In this document: positions 22,137 to 30,803 of the stretch, in pieces | Position numbering within the stretch: position 1 is the first letter of the stretch | How the letters are laid out: each line of letters starts with the position of its first letter | DNA from: Pelobacter sp. UBA6093 | Lineage (GTDB): Bacteria > Desulfobacterota > Desulfuromonadia > Desulfuromonadales > Syntrophotaleaceae | Assembly: GCA_002435955.1 (NCBI GenBank) | Contig: DIWZ01000026.1 | Span: forward strand, 64,565 to 107,107 | Length of the DNA stretch: 42,543 nucleotides | Direction: 5' to 3' | Translations under genes and position numbers: made by a program | The notes under the pieces: model-generated | The model's database searches: none | Told to the model about the DNA's origin: nothing | What the model saw: the letters and a program-made list of their open reading frames with translations, nothing else

Positions 22137-24506
22137 TCAGGAACCGGAAATCATACGCCAGGGGGGGAGGGCTTGTTTTTGCCAGAGTTTTTCAACCAGG
22201 GCTTTGGCGGTCTGAGGATCAGCCTGCCTGCGAAAGATCTCTTTGACAAGACTGCTGCGTAGCTTACGCAAATCGGTGCGGTATCGATCAAGAATCGTGG
22301 TAGCAATGGTACGGTCGACGGGCAGTTCTACAGATCCTGCACGCAACGCTGAGATGAGTTCCAGGGCTTGCGCCGTCTCCAGCCCTTCGACCTGCAAAGT
22401 GTGTCCACCGGCTTCCCGCAATTCGATGGTGCCGAAGAATTCCCCGGTTAGGGTCAAGGGGGCATCGAAACGATAGGTACGCATTTCTGGCCGGTAGTAA
22501 TCGTAGAGATAATGCTCCGGGAAAAGGGGTATCCCATCCATAAAGACCAGTTCGACCACTGTTTCGATCAGGTCTTGCTCCGACAGGTCGCGATCGCGGT
22601 TGTCGGAGGTTTCGCTTGGGGCTGGTTTGACCAGGAGGGGGAGCTCCGCATCCGTGTCGAGCCACAATGCCAGTTCCTGGTCGAGCAGTGCCGTGGGAGG
22701 CTCTCCTGCATTTCTGGGCTGTAGCTTCTGCAGGTTTTCCAAGGTTTTTTTGCCGGGGAGCGGCAGTCCTTGCCGCATCACCTCGGTGCGCAAAGCGGAG
22801 CGTCGCGGCAGTGCCCGACCACCGCTGGCAACATGCCACAGATAACGACCGAGACTCGAGCGCGAAAAGAAAAACACCCCCTCTTCCAACAGCTGCGGCC
22901 ATGTTTTCGGGGTAGGGATGGCGAGCCTGCCATCATCGACCATGTCCCAGATTTCTGCGGGCAAAAGCAGCGCCAGCTGCAGCAAGGAAAGATGCCCTTG
23001 ATGCAGTTGCGCATTGGTGACGCTGCGAGCCCGGGAGGGATGTTCAATCATGATCGAGGAATCAGACTGTTGAACCTTGCAAAATTGCAGGCACAGGCTG
23101 TTATCCGTTTCCTGTAACCGCTGCAGGGTGGTGGTTTCCAGAATCAGTCCCAGCAATTGACGGCCGTAGCCGCTGGTCAACCATCGTGGTGGCGTGGCAA
23201 GGTTAAAGCGGGCCCCTTCGGCGCCAAGCCCCAACAGATGCAACAGGTGCCATGTCCACAGCGGAGCTCGCGGCGGAAAACGAAAACGGCGTGCCGGCCA
23301 CGAGAGTCTCAGCTGTGCAGCAAGCGATTGACGCTCGGCGGTGGTGGGCAATCTGCCGTCCATCAAGGTGCCGCAGATATGCTGCGGCGCAGGTCCGGGA
23401 GGCATGGCCATCGGGTCGGCGGTGCAAGCCAGAGGAGCGGGGAGTTTGTAGCCGTGGCGCAACAGCGATTGCAATGCCAGCAACGGTGGGCTGGCTATAA
23501 CCATCTGGGGCGTACTCTTGTCAGGGATACCGTTGGGGTGAATCAGCAAAACCGTGCCGGCGTCGGGCATTATGGGGGCAGGCAGCGGGAACCCGCCAAG
23601 TTCGCAAGCCACCTGTTTCTGCAGGATTTCCAGCGCCTGCAAGGCGCCCTCTGGGTTACGGGCCATTCCCAGCTGTGTCAACCGATGCAGCAGCAGGTGC
23701 AAGCTTACCAGTGCCTCTTCCGGCAGGTCGGTTTCGGACGGCTGTCTCCTCAGGGTTCGAGGCAGCGGGGACGGCAGGTTACCGATCGCCTCATCCACTG
23801 CAGCTTCCAGTTTTTGTGGTTGCACGGCTCGTGGCAGTGCATCGTACAGGGCCAGCGCCATGATGCGGGTCAATGTCAATATGGCTTTGCCCAGGGCCTG
23901 CCGTTCCGCAGAAAATCCGGTTTGCTCGGTGTTATCCATACCGCGATGGATACGAAAGTGTTCCGTCAGCGAAGGCAACAGCGACAACAGGGTTGCGCGT
24001 GCCAGATTGGCAAGATAATAAGGGGACAGTTTGTCCGGCGAAACCGCTCCCAATACACTGAAGGTTTTCATCTCCTCCATCAGCCCCATGAGCGCTTCGT
24101 GAAAATCCACCGGGCCGGGGCGAAGGCTGCGGCCGACAGGCAGCGTTTTGACCTTTTCCCACTCGCCCAGGCGCAGTTGCCACAGGGCGATATCGTTGGC
24201 ACCCCAAGCCACATAATAGTTGAGGCCGAGGGCATCGGCGCAAAGTTGTCCCTGTCGCAAAGGGGAAGGTTCGTCCTTATCGGGGAAAAAAATCACGCCT
24301 CCGGCCATGTGGCTGTCGCGATTGATCCAGAATACCAGTGGTGGATTGATTTCCCCTGTTTCGGTGAGAAGCGGGGCAAACGTTTCAACCCTGCGAAAAG
24401 GGGAGCGTCCGCCGGTAATGAATTCCTGCGCCCAGAGAGCCAACTGTTGGGCCAGCTGTTGAAGGGTATCTTCGTCGATTTTGGAATATTTCTCGGAGGT
24501 TTTCAT
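22137..24506 (-). CDS. Large protein of unknown function (789 aa)
   Basis: I do not recognise this protein. It has no signal peptide or membrane helix, is rich in Leu, and looks mostly helical with several globular segments. Residues about 30-125 (GGRSPFRRVETFAPLL, PPLVFWINRDSHMAGGVIFF, LGLNYYVAWGANDIALWQLRLGEW) recall the layout of restriction-endonuclease-like N-terminal domains (predicted strand, 'known name of a region' loop, then a local-sequence strand) but without a clear catalytic PD-(D/E)xK set. The C-terminal 110 residues contain two strand-rich blocks ending in LEGLETAQALELISALRAGSVELPVDR and a basic helix. It follows ruvB by 46 bases on the same strand, so it may be co-transcribed with a Holliday-junction helicase. 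No good Shine-Dalgarno precedes ATG 24506. Confidence 0.8.
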   Translation of the reverse strand: MKTSEKYSKIDEDTLQQLAQQLALWAQEFITGGRSPFRRVETFAPLLTETGEINPPLVFWINRDSHMAGGVIFFPDKDEPSPLRQGQLCADALGLNYYVAWGANDIALWQLRLGEWEKVKTLPVGRSLRPGPVDFHEALMGLMEEMKTFSVLGAVSPDKLSPYYLANLARATLLSLLPSLTEHFRIHRGMDNTEQTGFSAERQALGKAILTLTRIMALALYDALPRAVQPQKLEAAVDEAIGNLPSPLPRTLRRQPSETDLPEEALVSLHLLLHRLTQLGMARNPEGALQALEILQKQVACELGGFPLPAPIMPDAGTVLLIHPNGIPDKSTPQMVIASPPLLALQSLLRHGYKLPAPLACTADPMAMPPGPAPQHICGTLMDGRLPTTAERQSLAAQLRLSWPARRFRFPPRAPLWTWHLLHLLGLGAEGARFNLATPPRWLTSGYGRQLLGLILETTTLQRLQETDNSLCLQFCKVQQSDSSIMIEHPSRARSVTNAQLHQGHLSLLQLALLLPAEIWDMVDDGRLAIPTPKTWPQLLEEGVFFFSRSSLGRYLWHVASGGRALPRRSALRTEVMRQGLPLPGKKTLENLQKLQPRNAGEPPTALLDQELALWLDTDAELPLLVKPAPSETSDNRDRDLSEQDLIETVVELVFMDGIPLFPEHYLYDYYRPEMRTYRFDAPLTLTGEFFGTIELREAGGHTLQVEGLETAQALELISALRAGSVELPVDRTIATTILDRYRTDLRKLRSSLVKEIFRRQADPQTAKALVEKLWQKQALPPWRMISGS

Positions 24507-24552
24507 GATTTCGACAAACGGTGGAAGGGGTAGGGGCTATAAACAGACAACA

Positions 24553-25578
24553 TCAGCCAAACAGCTCCCCGGATATCTTGCCCCGGGGTATCTGCCGCTG
24601 GAAGTGGCGGTAGGCAAGCTCTGTGGCCATTCGCCCGCGAGGAGTGCGGTTCAGATAGCCGTTCTGCAAAAGATAGGGTTCGATAACATCCTCTATGGTA
24701 TCCTTTTCTTCTCCGACGGCTGCCGCCAAGGTTTCCAGGCCCACCGGGCCGCCGGCGAATTTATCGATAATGGCCAACAACAGCAGGCGATCCATGTTGT
24801 CCAGGCCACAGTTATCGACCTCCAGGCGCGACAACGCCATATCGGCGATGGCACGGGTGATGATACCGTCCCCCTTGACCTGGGCGAAATCCCGCACCCG
24901 TCGCAACAGACGGTTGGCGATGCGCGGGGTGCCCCGGCTGCGGCGGGCGATTTCCATCTGGCCGTCCTTTTCGATGGGGATATCAAGCAGACGGGCGCTG
25001 CGACCGGCAATGGTGGCAAGTTCATCGTGGGTATAGAACTCCAGCCGGCAGATCACCCCGAATCGGTCGCGCAGCGGCGATGACAGCAACCCCGCCCGCG
25101 TTGTCGCCCCGACCAGCGTAAAACGTGGAATATCGAGCTTTATGGTTCGTGCCGAGGGCCCCTGGCCGATGATAATATCCAGCTGATAATCTTCCATGGC
25201 CGGATAGAGGATTTCTTCGACCACCGGTGACAGGCGATGGATTTCGTCGATGAACAGCACGTCGCCTTCGGAAAGGTTGGTCAGGATCGCGGCGAGATCG
25301 CCCGGTTTTTCGATGACGGGGCCGGAGGTGCTTTTGATGCTGACCCCCATTTCACTGGCCACAATGTTGGCCAGTGTGGTTTTGCCCAGGCCCGGCGGAC
25401 CGTAGAAAAGGACATGGTCGAGGGATTCCTGGCGCCCGCGTGCCGCATCGATAAACACCTGCAGGTTCTCCTTGGCCTTGATCTGGCCGACATATTCTGC
25501 CAGAACGCGGGGTCGTAAGGAGGCTTCGCAGCGGTCTTCGTCGCTGGTGAAATCAGGTGTAACAAATCTGTCGGGCAT
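24553..25578 (-). CDS. ruvB: Holliday junction branch migration helicase RuvB
   Basis: Hexameric AAA+ motor that drives branch migration with RuvA. 341 residues from ATG 25578 (MPDRFVTPDF); the 30 additional upstream codons are not family-like. Walker A GPPGLGKTT (60-68), Walker B FIDEIHRL, sensor 1 GATTRAG and arginine finger region SPLRDRFG are intact. The winged-helix C-terminus contains the usual TPRGRMATELAYRHF. Unusually, 306 bases containing a foldback repeat separate it from ruvA, whereas the two genes are usually adjacent. Confidence 0.97.
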   Translation of the reverse strand: MPDRFVTPDFTSDEDRCEASLRPRVLAEYVGQIKAKENLQVFIDAARGRQESLDHVLFYGPPGLGKTTLANIVASEMGVSIKSTSGPVIEKPGDLAAILTNLSEGDVLFIDEIHRLSPVVEEILYPAMEDYQLDIIIGQGPSARTIKLDIPRFTLVGATTRAGLLSSPLRDRFGVICRLEFYTHDELATIAGRSARLLDIPIEKDGQMEIARRSRGTPRIANRLLRRVRDFAQVKGDGIITRAIADMALSRLEVDNCGLDNMDRLLLLAIIDKFAGGPVGLETLAAAVGEEKDTIEDVIEPYLLQNGYLNRTPRGRMATELAYRHFQRQIPRGKISGELFG

Positions 25579-25690
25579 ATCAACCTGTCTGCGGAAATCG
25601 TATGCTGGTTTATTAGCAAGCCGGAAACGAATCTGGCAACTGTGCGTCGGGAGACGCAAGTTAAACACGCCGCATAAGATGACGTTTTCT

Positions 25691-25753
25691 AGGAGCCTGT
25701 CGGACTATCCGGGCCGAATTTGCAGCCGACTCATGGATAGTCCGACAGACTCC
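25691..25753. repeat. Dispersed foldback repeat, full copy, between ruvA and ruvB
   Basis: Left arm AGGAGCCTGTCGGACTATCC, core GGGCCGAATTTGCAGCCGAC plus TCAT, right arm GGATAGTCCGACAGACTCC. The arms pair over about 19 of 20 positions. The rest of the 306-base gap (25579-25884) shows no gene or other clear structure. Confidence 0.92.
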
Positions 25754-25884
25754 AAGGCCTTTAAAACGCAGGCTTCACGGAAAACACGGGTTCATCAAGC
25801 AAGCATGCAGGGTTTTAGAATACAGGGATTGCCGTTTCATTCAAAGGGAAAACTCCCCGCTACCCGCCTGCGGATTTCCATGCA

Positions 25885-26481
25885 TCAACGCATGAGAACC
25901 TTGAGAGCCTGCTTGAGAATGTCTTCCAAGGAGGTTCCGGGCATCAGGTCGAGACCGTCAAGGGCTTTGCGGGAAAGATTCTCCTTGTAGCCCAGGTTGA
26001 CCAGGGCTGACAGGGCATCTTCCCGTAAATCGGGAGCGGTGGATGCGAGACCCTGAGTGTTGCCGGTGCCGGTGAATTCAACCGGGCCGATTTTTTCCCT
26101 TAATTCGAGCACCAGTCGTTCGGCGGTTTTTTTGCCGATGCCAGGGACGGTGGCCAGATGCTTGGCATTGCCTTGGGACAAAGCTTGCCGCAGCTCAGCC
26201 GTTGGCAGATGAGACAGGATATTCAAGGCGACTTTGGGGCCGACGCCCGATACGGAGAGGAGCAGGCCGAACAGGTCTTTTTCAGCTTCGGTGTGGAACC
26301 CGAATAGCAGCAGGGCATCTTCACGCACGTGGGTATGCACCTGGAGGCGGACGGTCCCTTCGGCGGGCAGGGCGTAGTAGGTAGACAGGGGGATCAGTAA
26401 CCGGTAACCGACTCCGCCAACATCGAGAATGACCTGATTGACCGATTTTTGAACCAGCTGTCCGCTAAGCAAAGCAATCAT
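25885..26481 (-). CDS. ruvA: Holliday junction DNA-binding protein RuvA
   Basis: The 198-residue tetrameric junction-binding protein of the RuvABC resolvasome. The N-terminal OB domain begins MIALLSGQLVQKS. Two helix-hairpin-helix motifs are clear (VSGVGPKVALNILS and VPGIGKKTAERLVLEL). The C-terminal domain that contacts RuvB ends at KVLMR. It follows ruvC by 19 bases, in the order ruvC-ruvA, and normal coupling to ruvB is broken by the repeat-bearing gap. Confidence 0.97.
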   Translation of the reverse strand: MIALLSGQLVQKSVNQVILDVGGVGYRLLIPLSTYYALPAEGTVRLQVHTHVREDALLLFGFHTEAEKDLFGLLLSVSGVGPKVALNILSHLPTAELRQALSQGNAKHLATVPGIGKKTAERLVLELREKIGPVEFTGTGNTQGLASTAPDLREDALSALVNLGYKENLSRKALDGLDLMPGTSLEDILKQALKVLMR

Positions 26482-26500
26482 AGTCGACTTCCTGGTGGTT

Positions 26501-27001
26501 TTAGAACGAACGTCCGGATCCCGTCATCAAGCCAAACTGGTAGCAGTGAGCATGGCAAATGGCAACTGCCAGGGCATCAGAGGCGTCTTCCTGGGCAATC
26601 TCCGGCAGGTTCAGCAGCACCCGCACCATCTGCTGGACCTGAGGTTTGGCGGCCTTGCCGTATCCGACCACGGCCTTTTTGACTTCCAGCGCCGTGTATT
26701 CGGCGACCGGCAGATCGGCGTTGACGCCGGCCAACATGGCCACGCCTCGGGCGTGCCCCAGCTTCAGGGCCGATAGCGCGTTTTTGGCGACGAAAATGCG
26801 TTCCACCGCCATCGATGCAGGAGCATGCTCGGTGATGACGCGGCACAACCCGTCGTAGATGGTTTTCAGCCGATCCGACAGAGGGGCGTCGGCATGGGTG
26901 TAGATGGCACCATTGTCTACATGCAGCAAGCGGTTGCCGACTTTTTCAATCAAGCCGTATCCGGTGATGCGGGTGCCGGGGTCGATACCGAGAATTCTCA
27001 T
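26501..27001 (-). CDS. ruvC: Holliday junction resolvase RuvC
   Basis: A 166-residue endonuclease that cleaves Holliday junctions. The catalytic acidic residues D7, E67, D139 and D142 match the E. coli set within one position. MRILGIDPGTRITGYG is the signature N-terminus. It is the first gene of the ruvC-ruvA pair. A strong minus-strand terminator lies 24 bases before its start codon, so transcription should begin very close to the gene or come from read-through out of yebC. Confidence 0.97.
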   Translation of the reverse strand: MRILGIDPGTRITGYGLIEKVGNRLLHVDNGAIYTHADAPLSDRLKTIYDGLCRVITEHAPASMAVERIFVAKNALSALKLGHARGVAMLAGVNADLPVAEYTALEVKKAVVGYGKAAKPQVQQMVRVLLNLPEIAQEDASDALAVAICHAHCYQFGLMTGSGRSF

Positions 27002-27024
27002 GCCAGGTCAGGTTCGCTTAAAGG

Positions 27025-27050
27025 AAAAAAGGCGGGGACGCGCCCCGCCT
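27025..27050 (-). terminator. Intrinsic terminator between yebC and ruvC
   Basis: On the minus strand the stem AGGCGGGG (27050-27043) / CCCCGCCT (27037-27030) with a 5-base loop is followed by TTTTT (complement of A 27025-27030). It closes the yebC transcript just before ruvC. Confidence 0.85.
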
Positions 27051-27077
27051 GGATCGGCAGCAAATGTCGTGTCGGCA

Positions 27078-27824
27078 TCATCCCATGATGCTGTCGATGT
27101 CTTCATCCGAGATATCGAAGTTGGCGTAGACGTTCTGCACGTCGTCGTTGTCCTCGAGTTTGTCCATCATCTTGAGCATCTGCTCGGCCTGCTTGCCTTC
27201 CAGTTTGACCATGGTTTGGGGAAGCATGGTGACTTCGGCGGTCTCCCACTGCAGACCCTTGGCCGCGATAGCGTTGCGCACGTCCATGAAGTTGGCGGGA
27301 TCGGTGATGATTTCGTAGGCGTCCCCTTCGTCCTTGACGTCTTCGGCGCCGGCTTCCAGGGCTGCTTCGAACAGGGTGTCGAAATCCTGCTCGGTATCGA
27401 AGGAGATCAGACCCTTGCGATCGAACAGAAAGGCCACCGAGCCGTTGACTCCGAGGCTGCCGTTATGCCTGCTGAAAATATACCGCACGTCGGCGACCGT
27501 ACGGGTACGGTTGTCGGTCATGAATTCGACGATGACGGCAACCCCCCCGGGTCCATAGCCTTCGAAGGTGCCTTCTTCGTAGTTGACGCCATCAAGGTCG
27601 CCGCTGCCTTTTTTGACGGCTCGCTCGATGGTATCTTTGGGCATGTTGGATTCTTTGGCCTTGTCGATGGCGGTGCGCAAGCGCGCATTGGCTTCGGCGT
27701 CGCCACCGCCGATTTTGGCGGCAACGGTGATCTCCTTGATCAATTTGGTGAAAATCTTGCCCCGCTTAGCGTCCTGAGCGCCTTTACGGTGCTTGATATT
27801 GGCCCATTTACTATGACCTGCCAT
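27078..27824 (-). CDS. yebC: YebC/PmpR family protein (TACO1-like)
   Basis: 248 residues, the family's usual length. The opening MAGHSKWANIKHRKGAQDAKRGKIFTK is diagnostic. It is annotated in many bacteria as a transcriptional regulator, and more recently as a translation factor that eases stalling at proline stretches. Its place upstream of ruvCAB is conserved across many bacteria. Here a terminator intervenes. The ribosome site AGGAGAG lies upstream of ATG 27824. Confidence 0.96.
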   Translation of the reverse strand: MAGHSKWANIKHRKGAQDAKRGKIFTKLIKEITVAAKIGGGDAEANARLRTAIDKAKESNMPKDTIERAVKKGSGDLDGVNYEEGTFEGYGPGGVAVIVEFMTDNRTRTVADVRYIFSRHNGSLGVNGSVAFLFDRKGLISFDTEQDFDTLFEAALEAGAEDVKDEGDAYEIITDPANFMDVRNAIAAKGLQWETAEVTMLPQTMVKLEGKQAEQMLKMMDKLEDNDDVQNVYANFDISDEDIDSIMG

Positions 27825-27897
27825 GGTACAGTCTCTCCTTGGTTCAATTTGAATCTGTAAATATTGAGATGTTTCGCTGAACGATAGCCCTTTGGTT

Positions 27898-27961
27898 AGG
27901 AGTCTGTCGGACTATCCGGGCCGAATTTGCAGCCGGCACATGGATAGTTCGACAGATTCCT
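27898..27961. repeat. Dispersed foldback repeat, full copy, between glpX and yebC
   Basis: Left arm AGGAGTCTGTCGGACTATCC, core GGGCCGAATTTGCAGCCGGC plus ACAT, right arm GGATAGTTCGACAGATTCCT. This is one of the two best-preserved copies, downstream of glpX and upstream of yebC on the minus strand. Confidence 0.92.
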
Positions 27962-28037
27962 AGAGGTGCGCCTGCCAGGTTGAGCTGGAATGAGCGAACT
28001 GCTATACCGGGCGGCTTTGCAGTGAGTCGGTTGACGA

Positions 28038-28997
28038 CTAGTAAACCGGTTTGAAATCGAACTGGTGCTGAGCACGGATGAAGCGCACCGTGCGACTCTT
28101 GGACCGCATCACGATGGAGTGGGTCTCCGCGCCGCCGGACATGTAACGAACGCCCTGCAGCAACTCGCCGTTGGTGACGCCGGTGGCGGCAAACACGACA
28201 TCGCCCTGGGCCATTTCTTCAGCGGTGTAAACTTTGTCGAAATCGTCGATGCCCATGGTCCGGGCACGGGCTTTTTCCTCCCGGTTCATGAAAACCAGGC
28301 GTCCCCGCATATCGCCGCCCATGCACTTCAAAGCCGCCGCTGCCAACACACCCTCGGGAGCCCCACCGATTCCCAGCATCATATCGACGCCGCTTCCGCT
28401 GACCGTGGCGGCGATGGCGGGGGCCACGTCGCCATCCGAGATGAGATGGATGCGGGCACCGGCCTTGCGTACCTCGTTGATAATCTTTTCGTGGCGTGGC
28501 CGGTCGAGAATGACAACGGTCAAGTCCTCGACATAGCAATCCTTGGCTTGGGCTACCCGCTTGAGGTTTTCCTCCGGCGTGGCATTCAGGTCGATGCAAC
28601 CGTAAGCTACAGGCCCAACGGCAATCTTTTCCATGTACATGTCGGGGGCATGCAGAAAACCACCTTTGGGCGCCAGGGCGATGGTGGTTATGGCACCGGT
28701 TTTGCCTTTGGCGCAAATACTGGTGCCTTCCAGCGGGTCAACGGCAATGTCAACCTCAAACGCACCGGCGCAGGCACTGCCGACTTTTTCGCCTATATAG
28801 AGCATGGGCGCTTCATCCATCTCGCCCTCGCCAATAACAACCGTGCCGCAGAACTCGACGGAATCGAGGGTGCGACGCATGGCGTCGGTGGCAGCTTCAT
28901 CGGCGGCTTCCTTGTTGCCTTTGCCAACCCAACGACCACACGCCAGGGCGGCGGCCTCAGTGACCCGAACCAGATCCATGGCTAAATTACGTTCCAT
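28038..28997 (-). CDS. glpX: Class II fructose-1,6-bisphosphatase
   Basis: A gluconeogenic phosphatase of the GlpX family, 319 residues. Signatures are the metal/substrate site VVIGEGEMDEAPMLYIGE, DPLEGTSICAKG, and the GIGGAPEGVLAAAALKCMGG block. It should be an Mg2+/Mn2+-dependent cytoplasmic enzyme. GGAGG lies nine bases before ATG 28997. It stands alone: a repeat follows it, and a divergent gene lies upstream across 220 bases. It is likely the main FBPase if no class I enzyme is encoded elsewhere. Confidence 0.96.
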   Translation of the reverse strand: MERNLAMDLVRVTEAAALACGRWVGKGNKEAADEAATDAMRRTLDSVEFCGTVVIGEGEMDEAPMLYIGEKVGSACAGAFEVDIAVDPLEGTSICAKGKTGAITTIALAPKGGFLHAPDMYMEKIAVGPVAYGCIDLNATPEENLKRVAQAKDCYVEDLTVVILDRPRHEKIINEVRKAGARIHLISDGDVAPAIAATVSGSGVDMMLGIGGAPEGVLAAAALKCMGGDMRGRLVFMNREEKARARTMGIDDFDKVYTAEEMAQGDVVFAATGVTNGELLQGVRYMSGGAETHSIVMRSKSRTVRFIRAQHQFDFKPVY

Positions 28998-29129
28998 TCC
29001 AGAAAACCTCCTCAGGGAAAGGTAAAAACTGCCGTTTGCAGCGGCGCCATCATGACAGAAATTGTTGGTAAAGACAAGGTTTTGGACAAGGTTTGTACGT
29101 GTTTGTCGGTTTCTACGCTTCGACCGTGC

Positions 29130-29159
29130 TTGACCTGAAGGGGCCGCCGGCGCGATGAT
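29130..29159 (+). promoter_or_regulatory. Candidate promoter upstream of the GDPD gene
   Basis: TTGACC (29130-29135), 18 bases, GATGAT (29154-29159), about 60 bases before the start codon. The -35 is good and the -10 is mediocre. Confidence 0.3.
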
Positions 29160-29218
29160 AGCAACTGTCAGAAAGAATATCTGTCCACACAGGTCGCCTG
29201 CAAGGATGTGTATCTGCT

Positions 29219-29932
29219 ATGAAAAATTTTTTTGTCTGGGCGCATCGTGGCGCTTCGGGGGATGCTCCGGAAAATACCTTATCCGCGTTTCGTCTTGCCG
29301 AGCAGGCCGCTGCGGACGGTCTTGAGCTCGATGTGCGGCTGACCGCCGACGGGGTGCCGGTAATTCTACATGATGATACACTTGATCGTACCACCAATGT
29401 TCAAGGATTGCTGGCCTTGTATCCCGTCGCGGATTTGCAGCATGTCGATGCCGGCAGTTGGTTTGCGCCGCAATTTGCCGGGGAGGCGCTCCCTGCCCTT
29501 GAACATGTGCTGCAATGGGCGACCGGACGCCTGCGTCTGAACCTCGAAATCAAGGAGTTCGACGCCGGGATAGCGGTAAAAGCGTTATTGGATCGATATC
29601 CCTGCTGTCGCGTACTGGTTTCCTCTTTCGATCATGGGGTGCTGAAGGCCCTGAGGGCAAGCGCCCCGCAGCTGCCAGTCGGTTTCTTGAGCGAAGATAG
29701 CCAGTGGCATCGTCAGCTTTTGGCCGCGGTTGCCTGTGGGGCCGAAAGCTTTCATCCCCGCCAGGATCTGGTGACCCCGCAGAGCGTCGCTCAATGCCAT
29801 GCCCTGGGGTTGAAAGTCTATCCCTGGGTGGTGGATGAGGTCGAGCGTTTCAGGGCATTACTTCGTATGGGCGTTGATGGCATGTTTACCAATCATCCCG
29901 CCCGTCTGCGCCAGTGGCAAGGTGAGGCCTGA
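29219..29932 (+). CDS. Glycerophosphodiester phosphodiesterase, cytoplasmic (UgpQ type)
   Basis: 237 residues with no signal peptide. Hydrolyses glycerophosphodiesters to sn-glycerol-3-phosphate and an alcohol. The TIM-barrel catalytic residues are visible: HRG near residue 9-11, PENT, LELDVRLTADGVPVILHDDTLDRTT with the metal ligands and second histidine, and NLEIKEF. The C-terminal VYPWVVDEVERFRALLRMGVDGMFTNHPARL is typical. It is short like E. coli UgpQ, in contrast to periplasmic GlpQ. It runs in the same direction as the HAD phosphatase and NifU-like genes, with a 140-base gap before the next. Confidence 0.93.
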   Translation: MKNFFVWAHRGASGDAPENTLSAFRLAEQAAADGLELDVRLTADGVPVILHDDTLDRTTNVQGLLALYPVADLQHVDAGSWFAPQFAGEALPALEHVLQWATGRLRLNLEIKEFDAGIAVKALLDRYPCCRVLVSSFDHGVLKALRASAPQLPVGFLSEDSQWHRQLLAAVACGAESFHPRQDLVTPQSVAQCHALGLKVYPWVVDEVERFRALLRMGVDGMFTNHPARLRQWQGEA

Positions 29933-30073
29933 TACAGGGGCTTGCCTTGCCGGATTGTTCTGCTAAGGTTGAAATTCCTTGCACGAAAGCCTGTCGGGTT
30001 TGGGGGGCTTGTCACGAGGGAATGGGAGCAGGAGGACGGATTTACGTGAATTGGCAGGCTGGAGGAGGTCAAC

Positions 30074-30718
30074 ATGTCCGCATTCGGTAAGGATATCCGC
30101 TCACTGGTCTTTGATCTGGACGGCACCCTGTATACCTGCCGGGAACTTGGGGAGCAGCTCGAGGAGGCGGCCATTTGTCTGGTGGCCGAAAGCCGCGGCC
30201 TTTCCATGGAACAAGGTCGAAGCGTACTGCAGGATGCCCGCCGTCTGTTGGCGGAAGATCCTGCCGAATTACCACCTTTGAGCCGTACATGCTTTGAGCT
30301 TGGTCTTGATTTGCGCAGCTTTATTCGGGCACTGGAGGAAAAAGTCCATCCCGAGCGCTTTCTGCAACCAGACCCGGAACTGGCGGCGCTACTTCGATTT
30401 CTGCAGGAACGATACGATCTGTATGTCTATACGAACAACGGGTTTTTTCTTGCCGGCAGGATTCTGGCCCTGCTGGGCGTGGACGATTGTTTTCGCCATG
30501 TTTATTCTCTTGAATTTGCCTGGCGGCCCAAGCCCGATGCAGAAGCTCTGCAGTTGCTGCTGGCCGACATAGGTGGCTTGCCGGAGAGTTTTTTATTTAT
30601 CGGTGATCGCTACCATGTCGATTTGCGCGAACCTGTCAAGCTTGGCATTCCGGTGTTGCCGGTAAATGCCACGGAGGAGCTTTTGAAGCTTCCGTCTTTG
30701 CTGGGGGTAACGTCCTGA
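30074..30718 (+). CDS. HAD-superfamily phosphatase (subfamily IA)
   Basis: 214 residues. Motif I is FDLDGTLY with D14 and D16, the helical cap lies between motif I and about residue 100, motif II is VYTNNGFF, the motif III lysine is in WRPKPDAEAL, and motif IV is FIGDRYHVDL. The set is that of phosphoglycolate phosphatase or PPi-phosphatase-like enzymes, but the substrate cannot be deduced. The ribosome site GGAGGAGG precedes ATG 30074. It ends 85 bases before the Nfu-like gene and may be co-transcribed with it. Confidence 0.88.
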   Translation: MSAFGKDIRSLVFDLDGTLYTCRELGEQLEEAAICLVAESRGLSMEQGRSVLQDARRLLAEDPAELPPLSRTCFELGLDLRSFIRALEEKVHPERFLQPDPELAALLRFLQERYDLYVYTNNGFFLAGRILALLGVDDCFRHVYSLEFAWRPKPDAEALQLLLADIGGLPESFLFIGDRYHVDLREPVKLGIPVLPVNATEELLKLPSLLGVTS

Positions 30719-30803
30719 ACGGCATGTCCGGTAATTTTTGTGTGCGGTGCGCCTGTGGTACAATACCGACAGATGCCAGCGACCCGAAGCGAGGAGGTGT
30801 GAA

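Noticed and set aside
23157..24533. A 458-codon open frame on the + strand opposite the large unknown gene
   Set aside because: It is the mirror of the 789-aa gene, has low-complexity Gln/Arg/Gly-rich composition, no ribosome site and no recognisable domain.
28065..28985. A 306-codon + strand frame opposite glpX
   Set aside because: GlpX motifs are unambiguous on the minus strand, and the antisense frame is a high-GC shadow.
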